From an uncultured Porphyromonadaceae bacterium (GTDB taxonomy: Bacteria; Bacteroidota; Bacteroidia; Bacteroidales; Muribaculaceae), in the NCBI GenBank assembly GCA_947649495.1, contig CANSRU010000016.1, positions 1 to 54,768 on the forward strand: a stretch of 54,768 nt of DNA, given 5' to 3'. The notes under the pieces were generated by a model. The model saw nothing but the letters and a program-made list of their open reading frames with translations. It did no database searches and was not told where the DNA came from. The first letter of the stretch is position 1; each line of letters begins with the position of its first letter. The position numbers and the translations under genes are program-made. Below are positions 16,848 through 26,005 of the stretch, one piece after another.

Positions 16848-17768
16848 ATGAAAGTTCTTGTAGCTACAGAAAAACCGTTTGCTGCGGTAGCCGTCGACGG
16901 TATACGCAAGGTGGTTGAAGAGGCGGGCTATGAGCTCGAACTTCTTGAAAAATACACATCGCGAGGTGAGTTGCTCGATGCAGTGGCCACTGCCGATGGC
17001 CTGATAATACGAAGCGATGTGGTGGATCAGGAGGTGCTTGATGCGGCCAAAAATCTTAAGGTTGTGGTGCGCGCCGGTGCCGGTTATGACAATGTGGATC
17101 TTGCCGCAGCCACCGCTCACGGAGTATGTGTGCAGAACACCCCGGGGCAGAATTCCAACGCTGTGGCCGAGCTTGTGTTCGGTATGACGGTGATGGCTGT
17201 GCGCAATATGTTTAACGGCACATCCGGCTCGGAGCTGAAGGATAAGTCGCTCGGTATACATGCTTTCGGTCAGGTAGGACGCAATGTGGCCCGCATAGCC
17301 AAGGGCTTCGGTATGGAGGTGTCGGCTCTCGATCCCTATTGTCCCGACGATGCTATGGAGGCCGCCGGTGTAAAGCCGGTACATTCAGTAGAGGAATTGT
17401 ATGGTGGCAATAAGTTCGTGTCGCTTCACATCCCCGCCACTGCCGAGACCCGCGGTTCGATAGGCTACGACCTTCTGATGCTTATGCCCAAGGGTGGAGT
17501 GCTTATTAACACGGCCCGCAAGGAGGTGATGGATGAGGCAGGGCTTGCAAAGGCTCTTGAGGCACGTCCCGATTTGAAATATGTGGCTGATGTCAAGCCC
17601 GATAATGCCGCGGAGCTTTCCGAAAAGTTTGGCGACAGAGTGTTCTTTACACCGAAAAAAATGGGTGCGCAGACCGCCGAAGCCAATATCAATGCCGGTA
17701 TAGCGGCAGCCCGTCAGGTGGTGGAATTCCTGCGTGACGGAGTGGCGCGTTATCAGGTCAATAAATAA
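16848..17768 (+). CDS. serA: D-3-phosphoglycerate dehydrogenase, short form
   Basis: 306 residues, the short type without ACT regulatory domains, so classic serine feedback through an ACT domain is not possible. It oxidises 3-phosphoglycerate with NAD at the head of serine synthesis. Seen: VRAGAGYDNVDL (74-85), the nucleotide loop HAFGQVGRNVA (138-148), and the substrate arginine 224 in NTARKEVMDE. The usual catalytic histidine of the PHLGAST motif is replaced by lysine: PKKMGAQTAEAN (269-280, lysine 271). Short PGDHs with lysine at this place are known as a separate subtype in my recollection, so this is a family trait rather than damage. It is co-transcribed with serC and terminated at 17789-17820. 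Confidence 0.95.
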   Translation: MKVLVATEKPFAAVAVDGIRKVVEEAGYELELLEKYTSRGELLDAVATADGLIIRSDVVDQEVLDAAKNLKVVVRAGAGYDNVDLAAATAHGVCVQNTPGQNSNAVAELVFGMTVMAVRNMFNGTSGSELKDKSLGIHAFGQVGRNVARIAKGFGMEVSALDPYCPDDAMEAAGVKPVHSVEELYGGNKFVSLHIPATAETRGSIGYDLLMLMPKGGVLINTARKEVMDEAGLAKALEARPDLKYVADVKPDNAAELSEKFGDRVFFTPKKMGAQTAEANINAGIAAARQVVEFLRDGVARYQVNK

Positions 17769-17788
17769 AGAAATAAGTTTATACGTAA

Positions 17789-17820
17789 TCGGGGCGAACT
17801 TTCAAGAAAGTTCGCCCCGA
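17789..17820. terminator. bidirectional terminator between serA and the lipoprotein gene
   Basis: TCGGGGCGAACTTTC (17789-17803) pairs perfectly with 17806-17820. The convergent genes end on either side, at 17768 and 17848. Confidence 0.75.
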
Positions 17821-17847
17821 TTGTTATGGTTGTGTTTGGAACTGTTA

Positions 17848-18240
17848 TTAGAATTCGCCCTCTTCGAGAGTGAGTTCGAACGATTCGCCCGAGGGAACGG
17901 CTTTATAGTTGAACTTAAGTCCGCGGCCTGATTCCTTGATTACATCGATAAAGGGGTTGCCGGCAAACATCTGCTGAACCTGCTGCTGCATGGCTTCCTT
18001 GTTGGTGTTTTCCTTTATCTGGCTGAGATCGTAGATCTGGTCGTTGAGTTCGTAGTTGATTACTACATACTGACCGTCGTCCTCCATGTTCACCACCTTG
18101 AAGTTGCGGGCCACGTTGATGGGCATGGCTTTGTTTGTCTCCTCGATTACTTTCTGGAGCTTGTTCTCAGCACACGATGACATCATGCCGATGCATAGCG
18201 CGGCAACGATGAGCAGGGTGAAATTGCGTAATGCTTTCAT
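17848..18240 (-). CDS. small lipoprotein of unknown function
   Basis: 130 residues with a lipoprotein signal: hydrophobic segment LLIVAALCIGMMSSC, cysteine 23 as the acylation site. The mature part is about 105 residues of alternating charged and hydrophobic sequence (MPINVARNFKVVNMEDDGQY, then VVINYELND), as in small two-layer folds. I recognise no named family. The CAEN after the cut site carries no obvious surface-export signal, so outer-membrane inner leaflet is a guess. It stands alone, convergent with serA. A weak -7-like sequence, TTTCTTTG, is on the minus strand at 18285-18292. Confidence 0.8.
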   Translation of the reverse strand: MKALRNFTLLIVAALCIGMMSSCAENKLQKVIEETNKAMPINVARNFKVVNMEDDGQYVVINYELNDQIYDLSQIKENTNKEAMQQQVQQMFAGNPFIDVIKESGRGLKFNYKAVPSGESFELTLEEGEF

Positions 18241-18325
18241 GTGATTTTAGTGTTAAATTTAGAAATTGGTTGTAAAAAATCGTGCAAAGAAAAGCATAAA
18301 GTTTCATTCCGCAAAGAAAGTTTTG

Positions 18326-18333
18326 TAATTTTA
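18326..18333 (+). promoter_or_regulatory. -7 box for the thioesterase-dprA operon
   Basis: TAATTTTA matches TAnnTTTG except for the last base, 25 bp before the ATG at 18358, which favours this start over the in-frame ATG at 18241. Confidence 0.45.
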
Positions 18334-18357
18334 CCCATCAAACAATGCTTACAGATT

Positions 18358-18765
18358 ATGTCCGGGAACAAATATGTGTTTGAGCTTCCTATGCGGGTGC
18401 GTGACTACGAGGTGGATTCACAGGGAATTGTGAACAATGCCGTGTATCTTCATTATCTGGAGCATACCCGCCACGAATTTTGCCGGAAGGCCGGCACTTC
18501 GTTCCGCGCCATGCAGCAGCAGGGGATAGACCCGGTGTTGCGGAGTGTCAACATCACCTATCTGCATCCGCTCGGGCTGGGGCAGGAGATGGTAAGCAAA
18601 CTCGCGTTGCGTCGCGAGGGTGCGCGGTTCATATTCGTGCAGGATATTTTCACGCTCCCCGACATGCAGCCGGTGGTGAAGGCCGAAGTCACTGTGGTGT
18701 GCCTCGAGAATGGCAGGCTCACCCGCGGCGATGTCCTCGCCGAAGCGTTTTCAGAATACCTGTAA
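18358..18765 (+). CDS. hotdog-fold acyl-CoA thioesterase (4HBT type)
   Basis: 135 residues from the ATG at 18358. The frame is open 39 codons further upstream, but that stretch is basic, unlike the family, and lies before the promoter. The sequence matches the 4-hydroxybenzoyl-CoA thioesterase/YbgC group: MRVRDYEVDSQGIVNNAVYL holds the family aspartate (residue 20, in the VDSQGIVNN motif) and LHYLEHTRHEF follows. These enzymes cleave short or aromatic acyl-CoAs in the cytoplasm; the natural substrate is unclear. dprA starts 16 bp later and is almost certainly co-transcribed. Confidence 0.9.
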   Translation: MSGNKYVFELPMRVRDYEVDSQGIVNNAVYLHYLEHTRHEFCRKAGTSFRAMQQQGIDPVLRSVNITYLHPLGLGQEMVSKLALRREGARFIFVQDIFTLPDMQPVVKAEVTVVCLENGRLTRGDVLAEAFSEYL

Positions 18766-18781
18766 ATAAACAAACATTGCG

Positions 18782-19891
18782 ATGCCTTACGACGCTTTGA
18801 TATATAAGATGGCTTTCGCCTCGCTGCGCGGCATAAACCGCACTATGGCCGGTGAGCTGCTTTCGCGCACCGGTGGCGAGCAGGCGTTTTTTGAATTGTC
18901 GGAGCGGCAGCTTGGGGCAATGATGGGATTTTCCAACCGTTTGTTTGAAAGCGGTTATCGTGCGGGGCTGCTCGAGTGTGCCTCGCGCGAAGCCGATTTT
19001 GTGGCGGCTCACGGCATACGGCCGCTATATTTTTCCGATGACGATTATCCGGCGCGGCTTGCCGAGGCCGACGATGCACCGCTTATGCTGTACACTCTTG
19101 GCGGTTGCGACCTAAACCGCGGACACATGCTTGCTGTGGTCGGTACACGCCATGCCACTCCTTACGGCCTTGACTTTGTGGAGCGTCTGGTGCGCGACAT
19201 GGCTGAGAATGTAGCCGAGCCGGTCACAATAGTAAGCGGATTGGCATTCGGCATAGATGTGGCAGCCCACAAGGCGGCCATGAGGCATGGACTTCCAACG
19301 GTGGGTGTGCTGGCACATGGCCTGAACATGATGTATCCGGCGCAACACCGTCAGGTGGCGGCCGATATGGCGCATGGTGGCGGGATGCTTGTCACCGACT
19401 ATCAGTCGTCGGCAGTGGTGCATAAGGGGAATTTTGTGGCGCGTAACCGGATAGTGGCCGGACTGTGCGACTGCCTCCTTGTGGTGGAATCGGCCGCCAA
19501 AGGTGGCGCGCTTATCACGGCCAATCTCGCTTCGGGCTACAACCGCGATGTGTTTGCCCTGCCCGGACGCATCTCCGACCGCTATAGCGCCGGATGCAAC
19601 AAACTTATCTCGGCAAATATCGCTGCTCTTGTTCAGGATGCCGGCGATATAATCCATGCCATGAACTGGGCGGAGAAGGAGCGGGGAAGTGTACAGGCGC
19701 AACTGTTTCCCGACCTTACAGACGAGGAGCAGGCCGTGGTCGATTATATCACAGAGCATGGCGAGGCCCAGCTCAATCAGCTCACCATTGCCATGAACCA
19801 GAATGTGGGGCGCATGATGTCGCTGCTCATCGACATGGAGTTCAAAGGACTGCTTCTCACATATCCGGGTGGAAAATACAGGTTGGCTTAA
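18782..19891 (+). CDS. dprA: DNA-processing protein DprA
   Basis: 369 residues. It binds incoming single-stranded DNA and loads RecA during natural transformation; the gene is conserved even where transformation has not been shown. Order: an N-terminal SAM/HhH-like helical region to about 85, then the Rossmann core with VGTRHATPYGLDFVERLV, VSGLAFGIDVAAHKAA, GVLAHGLNMMYP and RNRIVAGL, and a C-terminal winged helix (LTDEEQAVVDYITEHG to the end). All parts are present. It is the second gene after the thioesterase. No other competence gene is visible. Confidence 0.96.
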   Translation: MPYDALIYKMAFASLRGINRTMAGELLSRTGGEQAFFELSERQLGAMMGFSNRLFESGYRAGLLECASREADFVAAHGIRPLYFSDDDYPARLAEADDAPLMLYTLGGCDLNRGHMLAVVGTRHATPYGLDFVERLVRDMAENVAEPVTIVSGLAFGIDVAAHKAAMRHGLPTVGVLAHGLNMMYPAQHRQVAADMAHGGGMLVTDYQSSAVVHKGNFVARNRIVAGLCDCLLVVESAAKGGALITANLASGYNRDVFALPGRISDRYSAGCNKLISANIAALVQDAGDIIHAMNWAEKERGSVQAQLFPDLTDEEQAVVDYITEHGEAQLNQLTIAMNQNVGRMMSLLIDMEFKGLLLTYPGGKYRLA

Positions 19892-19949
19892 CATTAGCCA
19901 TAGCCACATTGTTAATAATATAACCTAATTTAAAAATCAAGTATATATA

Positions 19950-20825
19950 ATGGAAAAGAAAATAATAGCACCATCAGAGCTTATAATCAATCCCGACGGG
20001 TCGGTGTTCCACCTCCACCTGCTTCCCGAGCAGCTCACAGACCGTATAATTCTCGTGGGCGATCCGGGGCGTGTCGACATGGTGGCCTCCTTTTTCGACA
20101 GCCGTACATTCGAGGTGTCGTCGCGCGAGTTCCACACCATAGGCGGCACATATCAGGGCAAGCCCATAATGTGTCTCAGCCATGGCATAGGTCCTGACAA
20201 TATCGACATAGTGATAAACGAGCTCGATGCTCTTGCCAACATCGACTTCGCCACCCGCGAGGTACGCCCCGACCACCGCACACTCCACATGGTGCGCATA
20301 GGCACATCAGGAGCCTTGCAGCCCGAGTTGAAACTCGGTACCCCGGTGATTGCTGAAAAAGCCATCGGTTTCGATGGCGTGCTCAATTATTATGCCGGAC
20401 GCAACGATGTGGCCGACCTTGACTTCGAGCACGATTTCTGTCAGTCGGTGGGGTGGAATCCGCTGTGGGCCAAGCCATACGTGGTCGATGCCGACCCGCA
20501 GTTGGTCGACATGATAGGCCGCGACGATATGGTGCGTGGCAATACCATATCGGCCGTAGGGTTCTATGGCCCGCAGGGGCGTGAATTGCGGCTTCCGCTT
20601 GCCAATCCCGATCTCAACCGCCGTATAGAGGAGTTCCGCCACAACGGTCGCAAAGTGACCAACTACGAAATGGAGTCGGCTCCCCTTCAGGGTCTCAGCC
20701 GTCTGATGGGCCATAAGGCCATGACCGTGTGCTCCATCATAGCCAACCGTATGCGCCACGACGCCACCCCCAATTACAAGACTGCCATTCACGACCTCAT
20801 TGGCACAGTGCTCGACCGCATCTGA
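19950..20825 (+). CDS. nucleoside phosphorylase (uridine phosphorylase-like)
   Basis: 291 residues of the PNP/UDP family. Seen: ILVGDPGRVDMVASFF (phosphate-binding GDPxR near 34-38), the segment around LSHGIGPDNIDIVINEL, MVRIGTSGALQPE, and the nucleoside-binding end NYEMESAPLQGLSRLMG with the ExE-type MES motif. It splits nucleosides with phosphate to release the base and ribose-1-phosphate, in pyrimidine or purine salvage. The MES glutamate and overall form suit uridine phosphorylase, but substrate choice cannot be fixed by eye. It lies 58 bp after dprA with no -7 box seen, and ends at the terminator 20860-20891. Confidence 0.92.
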   Translation: MEKKIIAPSELIINPDGSVFHLHLLPEQLTDRIILVGDPGRVDMVASFFDSRTFEVSSREFHTIGGTYQGKPIMCLSHGIGPDNIDIVINELDALANIDFATREVRPDHRTLHMVRIGTSGALQPELKLGTPVIAEKAIGFDGVLNYYAGRNDVADLDFEHDFCQSVGWNPLWAKPYVVDADPQLVDMIGRDDMVRGNTISAVGFYGPQGRELRLPLANPDLNRRIEEFRHNGRKVTNYEMESAPLQGLSRLMGHKAMTVCSIIANRMRHDATPNYKTAIHDLIGTVLDRI

Positions 20826-20859
20826 CATAGCTCTATCCCCCATATTCATATAAACAGAG

Positions 20860-20891
20860 GGCGCCGAAAGTTGAAAATCGGCGCCTTTTTT
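20860..20891 (+). terminator. rho-independent terminator after the nucleoside phosphorylase
   Basis: GGCGCCGA (20860-20867) and TCGGCGCC (20878-20885) form an 8-bp stem with a 10-nt loop, followed directly by six T residues. Confidence 0.9.
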
Positions 20892-20970
20892 GCGTCCGCA
20901 TGTCGCTTTTTTGTCTACAACCACACGTTTTTCACCTTTTTTGGTGACAACACGGTGTCTGCCGATACGG

Positions 20971-20978
20971 TATCTTTG
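20971..20978 (+). promoter_or_regulatory. -7 box for the LRR gene
   Basis: TATCTTTG exactly, 30 bp before the ATG at 21009. It shows that the longer in-frame start at 20871, which lies over the previous terminator, is wrong. Confidence 0.6.
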
Positions 20979-21008
20979 CACATACTACTAATCAATCATA
21001 ATTCGGCA

Positions 21009-24000
21009 ATGAAAAAACTTTTACTCTCTACGTTGTGGATATTATTAAGCATAATTATCGCGAAATCAGAAACGGTTCATGTCTCGACCCCGGGCACACT
21101 CCAGGAATTGGTTTCCTCCCTTGAAAACAGTGCTATCAAAGAACTTACGGTTTCTGGAAAACTGGATGGGTCTGATATATATTATCTTAATTCCGCACCT
21201 GATAATATCTCGGGACTCGAAACACTCGATATCAGCGAGGTGGAATTGATTCCCGGAGAGATCTGCTATGGTACTGCGCGCAAGAGTGTGGGCTATAAGG
21301 AAAATATAGTTACATGTTACTTTTTCATTTCCGAAGAGAATAAAACAGAATACAGTAACTCTGTTACTGACATGCTTGGTACAACGCACTCCGCGTGGAA
21401 AGTATATTGCAACGATTTACAATATGCTTTTACAAAAACAAATATAAAGAAAATAGTATTTCCAAATTGTCTTACATCTTTAGGCGAGGGTATTTGTTAT
21501 TATTCTTATCTTGAGGAAGCTGTAGCAGGGCCCAATGTGACTCGTGTTGGTGATAAGGCATTCTATACATGGAGTACACTAAAATCGTTTACCGGTGGTA
21601 AAATTGAAAATTTTGGTGAATATTCCTTTATTAATAATACGAATCTGAAATCAATAGATCTCAGCCATGCGAAAATAATAGGAGACAATGCTTTTGATGG
21701 GTGTTCTATTACGAAAGTGTCACTTCCGGAGGGGCTGCAAAGTGTAGGATATAGGGCATTTCCCGACGTGTTGTTTTCTAATGTCGTATTTCCGGCGTCG
21801 CTTGTGTCCATTGATAGATATTCTTTCTCATCTTCCGGTGCTAATTTGAAATATGAAGATGGTGTATATTATGTCAATAATATTGCAGTTATGCCATCCG
21901 ACAAGACTACGGAAATAATATTTAGGACGGGTACGCGTTTTGTAGCTAATCATTTCGGGGCGTCAAAAGTGACATCGGTTGTGTTCAATGAGGAACTGGA
22001 CAGTATTGGTTGTAATGCCTTTTATGGTGCGCCTTTGACAAATGTGGTTCTGCCCAGCATATATAAAATAGGAAATGAGGCATTTCGTGAATGTAGTGCT
22101 TTGAAAACAGTGATTGCAAATTTGCGTTTGCCTGAATATATAGGAATCAATGCGTTTAGTGAATGTACTGAACTGAATTCGTTCAAGGTGTTGACCAACG
22201 ATACCCGTGAATGTGTAATAGCTGACGCTGCGTTCTACAACTGTTCGGCACTTCAGGAATTTAAATTCCCGAATGAGACTCATTTCAGTTATATCGGGTC
22301 AAGGGCGTTTTACAATTGTAAAATGTTGAATGAAATCGAATTGAATGATGTCGATTATATAGGTTCATATACATTCTATAACTGTGGTACCGTTATGAAA
22401 TTTCCACATTCGGTTTATGAGATAGGAGCGGGTGCATTCAGTGGTGTTACTTGCGATAGTGTGTATATCGGCCCGAATATTAAAGTTTTAGAAGAAGGGA
22501 TATTTAGGGATATAAAAGGATTAAGAAAAATTAGGATTGATGCAGAATGTCTTGAGGATGGTAAGGATAGGGTGTTCTATAATTCAGTCAATCTTTTGAA
22601 TACGATTATCATTGGCCCCAAGGTACACTACATACCTTACTTGTGCCTCAAAACGGAATCTGGAGGTGGTGGAGGTAAGGTGGATATTACATTTATGGAT
22701 CGAGATCCATCATGCCTATATGATGATTTAGTTCTGGATGGGACATTCGCTGGATGTAATATAAAATCCGTAACATTACCTGACTATGTGGTTCTTCGCT
22801 ATAATGCATTTCGGAGCACTTCGTTAGAGGAGGTCCTATACAGTGGCGCTGCTCGTTGGAGCGAGACACAGCAAGGCACCTCGTATGGAGATAGGGAAAT
22901 TGACCATTATGTATTTGCTGGGTGTTCAAATCTCAGCAGATTGGAACTGGCTCCATCTATATCAAAGATTGATGAAAATAATTTCAGCTCTCTTGGAAAT
23001 CTCAGGGTGGTTTCGGTATATAGGGCCACGCCCCCGGTTTATTCAGAAGGTTTTCACAACGATACATATCAGGAGGGTGTGCTTTTAGTCCCGGCGGGAT
23101 GTGTGGAACGGTACCGTTCCACCGCACCTTGGAGCAATTTTGTGAATATAGCGGAAATCGGGTCTGCCCAAATATATGTTGGCTCAAGATTCGAGATTGG
23201 CGATTTGAGGTATGAAATAACAGATGCAGATCCTGATAATCCTAAGGCTAAGGTGATTGGATTATCAGCGGATGGGAGTGACAGCTATAGGGCTGGCAAT
23301 AGTCCGTATTCCGATGCTATGGATAAGGAGCTGGTGATACCATCGGAGGTGGTTTATGCCGGGAAGGTTTGTACAGTTGAAGGTATAGGAGAAGGAGCTT
23401 TCCAAAGTGAGTATTTTGAAGGTGTTTTATTACCATCCACTATTAGGTATATAGAGGAGGACGCATTCTACAATTACACGGACCGTCGGTCTACGCGTAT
23501 TGAAGTCCCGGATATAGCTACATGGTTGAATATTGATTTTGAGATGCCTTACTGTAGCCCCCTTGCTTATAATGATAATTCCCTTATGGCCGGAGGTGAA
23601 CTGGTTACGGATTTGGTGCTTCCTGAAGATGCCATAGTTAAGAATTACGCATTCTACTGTTATAATGGTCTTAAGACGTTGACTATTCCTGCATCTGTGA
23701 TATCTGTTGCCGATTGGTCATTTAGGGGGTGTCATAATCTTTCAAAAATTATTGTGGAAGATAGTGAGCATAATGTTCCAGTTTCGTTTGTAGGAACTCA
23801 GTTTACAGGTCTTGAAGAAATCTATCTTGGGTCCAATTGTAAATTCAATGCATTCGGGAATCAGGCAAGTCTGAAAAAAGTTGTTGTAGGGTCAAAGGTA
23901 AAAGAGTTAAGTTCTAGTCTTTTTAGTGGTTGTTTTAAATTAAAAGAGGTGGAGCTACCACGCTCGATCAGTACTATTGAATCTGGGGTATTCAATGGTT

Positions 24001-25898
24001 GCAAGCAAATTGAATTGGTGACATGCCGTGCTGCAACTCCACCTGCATACGAGGGCGGATTTGATTCAGAAACATATCAAAAGGCTGTGCTTTATGTCCC
24101 TGCGGGGTGCGCCGACCATTATCGTTCTGCAGAACCTTGGAGTAATTTTAGCAATATAATGGAGTTGGACTCCACTGAGGTGTATGTCGGTTATCGGTTT
24201 CAGGTTGGTGATCTGATGTATGAGGTTACGGATGAAAATCAGAGCAATCTGAAAGTTAAGGTTGTGTCTTCGGTTGTGCCTGGGAGTGAAATTAATTCTA
24301 TGGACAATAGGTCGTATCCCGATTTTATGGATAAGGATTTGGTGATACCGTCGGAGGTGATTTATGGTGATAAGGTATGTACTGTTGAGGGGATTGGTGA
24401 GAATGCGTTTGCCCACACTTATCTTAGAAGCATATCATTGCCTGCTTCTATTAAATACGTAGAAAGAGGGGCATTCTCTAATTTCACCGATCATCGGTCT
24501 ACGCGAGTTGAAGTTCCAGATATGGCTACATGGTTGAATATAGATTTTAGCGATGTTTTATGTTCTCCTCTTGTGTATAATGGCGATTCGCTTATGGTTG
24601 GTGGTGAATTGATTGTGGATTTGGTGCTCCCTCAGAATGCTGTGGTTAAAGAAGGTGCGTTTTCCCACTATAAAAGTCTTAAAACGCTGACCATACCGGC
24701 TTCGGTGGTGTCTGTTGCAGATAACGCGTTCATCGGTTGTCGAAATCTTGAGAAGATTGTGATAGAGGATAGTGACCGTACCCTTTCTATGAACATTTCC
24801 AACTATAACGCGTCACTGGTTAGTTTGACGGAAGTATATCTTGGCTCTGATTGCGAAGGAAATACATTTGATTCTGCATTGAATCTAAAAAAAGTTACAA
24901 TAGGGCCAAAAGTGCGAAGATTGAGTGATGGAATATTCAAAAATTGTGCGTCTCTTACAGAAGTGGAATTTTCACCTGCATTGACACATATAGGCAATTA
25001 TGCGTTCAGCGGGACAGGCCTTACCGAGGTTCGTATTCCTGATGGAGTTGAGGTGATAGGTGATTATGCTTTTTCGACTAAACTACATTCGGTCTCTTTG
25101 CCTGAGAGTCTTAGGGTTATTGGCAATGGGGCTTTTTCCGGGGCTTCGTTGACACAAGTGAAACTACCCGATGGTCTTTGTGAGCTTGGTTCCTGGGCAT
25201 TTAACGGTACGAACCTTACACAAGTCAATATCCCTAAAGGTATCGATAAACTGAATCCACGAGTGTTCTCTGGTACTAATTTGCGCATGGTTGTAATCCC
25301 CGGAAATGTTAAGTCTGTTGAACAGTCTGCTTTTTATTCATGTAATTCGTTGAATGAAGTTTGGTTTGAACAAGGTGTGGAGGCCATACGTGAAGGTGCC
25401 TTTGAAGATTGTCTTTATCTAACGACAGTGCTGGTGCCACATACGATGAATCTGATGGAACGAGCGTCGTTCGCTGGGTGTTATCGCATCAATACGATAA
25501 TATGCAAAGCCACAACTCCACCTGAGAGCAACAATCTGTATGCCAAAGCCTTTGAACAGAATGTATATGATTCTGGTCAGCTTCTCGTGCCCCCCGGTTA
25601 TGCTAATGCCTATCGGAATATTCCATACTCAGATTCCCGCTGGCATTGGAGCCAGTTCAATAATATAATGGAAAGTGAATTGGCTGGAATCGGTGATGTG
25701 ATGGCTGATGGTGATGGCGTGGCTGTGCGCGTTGAGGATGGACGCATTGTGGTTGATGGCGTGCCTGAAGGGTCGGTGGTCGAGGTCTATGATGTGGCCG
25801 GGCGGCAGGTGTATCGCGGCACTGGGGATATACCCCGGTTGACACATGGCGTCTATATGGTGCGTGTGGGCACAAGGGTGGCCAAGGTACGCGTCTGA
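21009..25898 (+). CDS. giant BspA-like leucine-rich-repeat (LRR_5) secreted protein
   Basis: 1629 residues from the ATG at 21009, which gives a signal peptide (MKKLLLSTLWILLSIIIAKS) and sits 30 bp after a -7 box. Most of it is LRR_5 (BspA/TpLRR) repeats of about 23 residues, with the recurring pattern of I(G/P)..AF..C..L..V.LP..(V/L)..I. Three linkers of the ATPP...LLVPAGC...YR....W..F.NI type break the repeats, at 23025, 24033 and about 25510. The first two start exactly 1008 bp (336 codons) apart and are followed by parallel sequence (YVGSRFEIGDLRYEITD, YVGYRFQVGDLMYEVTD), so the gene has an internal duplication. The last 70 residues (VVEVYDVAGRQVYRG to KVRV) look like a type 9 secretion-type C-terminal domain. 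Members act in adhesion to host proteins or other bacteria. The gene is AT-richer than its neighbours. Confidence 0.93.
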   Translation: MKKLLLSTLWILLSIIIAKSETVHVSTPGTLQELVSSLENSAIKELTVSGKLDGSDIYYLNSAPDNISGLETLDISEVELIPGEICYGTARKSVGYKENIVTCYFFISEENKTEYSNSVTDMLGTTHSAWKVYCNDLQYAFTKTNIKKIVFPNCLTSLGEGICYYSYLEEAVAGPNVTRVGDKAFYTWSTLKSFTGGKIENFGEYSFINNTNLKSIDLSHAKIIGDNAFDGCSITKVSLPEGLQSVGYRAFPDVLFSNVVFPASLVSIDRYSFSSSGANLKYEDGVYYVNNIAVMPSDKTTEIIFRTGTRFVANHFGASKVTSVVFNEELDSIGCNAFYGAPLTNVVLPSIYKIGNEAFRECSALKTVIANLRLPEYIGINAFSECTELNSFKVLTNDTRECVIADAAFYNCSALQEFKFPNETHFSYIGSRAFYNCKMLNEIELNDVDYIGSYTFYNCGTVMKFPHSVYEIGAGAFSGVTCDSVYIGPNIKVLEEGIFRDIKGLRKIRIDAECLEDGKDRVFYNSVNLLNTIIIGPKVHYIPYLCLKTESGGGGGKVDITFMDRDPSCLYDDLVLDGTFAGCNIKSVTLPDYVVLRYNAFRSTSLEEVLYSGAARWSETQQGTSYGDREIDHYVFAGCSNLSRLELAPSISKIDENNFSSLGNLRVVSVYRATPPVYSEGFHNDTYQEGVLLVPAGCVERYRSTAPWSNFVNIAEIGSAQIYVGSRFEIGDLRYEITDADPDNPKAKVIGLSADGSDSYRAGNSPYSDAMDKELVIPSEVVYAGKVCTVEGIGEGAFQSEYFEGVLLPSTIRYIEEDAFYNYTDRRSTRIEVPDIATWLNIDFEMPYCSPLAYNDNSLMAGGELVTDLVLPEDAIVKNYAFYCYNGLKTLTIPASVISVADWSFRGCHNLSKIIVEDSEHNVPVSFVGTQFTGLEEIYLGSNCKFNAFGNQASLKKVVVGSKVKELSSSLFSGCFKLKEVELPRSISTIESGVFNGCKQIELVTCRAATPPAYEGGFDSETYQKAVLYVPAGCADHYRSAEPWSNFSNIMELDSTEVYVGYRFQVGDLMYEVTDENQSNLKVKVVSSVVPGSEINSMDNRSYPDFMDKDLVIPSEVIYGDKVCTVEGIGENAFAHTYLRSISLPASIKYVERGAFSNFTDHRSTRVEVPDMATWLNIDFSDVLCSPLVYNGDSLMVGGELIVDLVLPQNAVVKEGAFSHYKSLKTLTIPASVVSVADNAFIGCRNLEKIVIEDSDRTLSMNISNYNASLVSLTEVYLGSDCEGNTFDSALNLKKVTIGPKVRRLSDGIFKNCASLTEVEFSPALTHIGNYAFSGTGLTEVRIPDGVEVIGDYAFSTKLHSVSLPESLRVIGNGAFSGASLTQVKLPDGLCELGSWAFNGTNLTQVNIPKGIDKLNPRVFSGTNLRMVVIPGNVKSVEQSAFYSCNSLNEVWFEQGVEAIREGAFEDCLYLTTVLVPHTMNLMERASFAGCYRINTIICKATTPPESNNLYAKAFEQNVYDSGQLLVPPGYANAYRNIPYSDSRWHWSQFNNIMESELAGIGDVMADGDGVAVRVEDGRIVVDGVPEGSVVEVYDVAGRQVYRGTGDIPRLTHGVYMVRVGTRVAKVRV
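23025..25040 (+). repeat. two tandem 1008-bp units within the LRR gene
   Basis: Unit 1 runs from 23025 to 24032 and unit 2 from 24033 to about 25040. Three landmarks keep an offset of 1008 bp: the ATPP linker (23025, 24033), the GGTGATAC site (23333, 24341) and the HRSTR/RRSTR block. Sequence has diverged, so the duplication is not recent. Confidence 0.8.
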
Positions 25899-25928
25899 CC
25901 ACTATGCCGAAGAAGATGTTTTGAATCT

Positions 25929-25967
25929 CACCCCGCGCGATTTTTTTCGTAAAAGTTGCGCGGGGTG
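25929..25967 (+). terminator. hairpin after the LRR gene
   Basis: CACCCCGCGC (25929-25938) pairs perfectly with GCGCGGGGTG (25958-25967) around a T-rich loop, 30 nt after the LRR stop. There is no T run after it, so strength is uncertain. Confidence 0.6.
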
Positions 25968-25991
25968 CTTGGTTAAGTGGTGGAAAATCAC

Positions 25992-25999
25992 TACCTTTG
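25992..25999 (+). promoter_or_regulatory. promoter of rplM-rpsI
   Basis: TACCTTTG is an exact -7 element. The expected start near 26006 leaves a leader of about 105 nt, long for this genome. Confidence 0.65.
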
Positions 26000-26005
26000 C
26001 AGTCC

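Noticed and set aside
18241-18357. Extended N-terminus for the thioesterase
   Set aside because: The extension is unlike the family and lies over the promoter region.
23103-23122. 20-bp perfect palindrome within the LRR gene
   Set aside because: Found only in unit 1; the matching place in unit 2 codes for similar residues without the symmetry, so chance from codon choice is likely.
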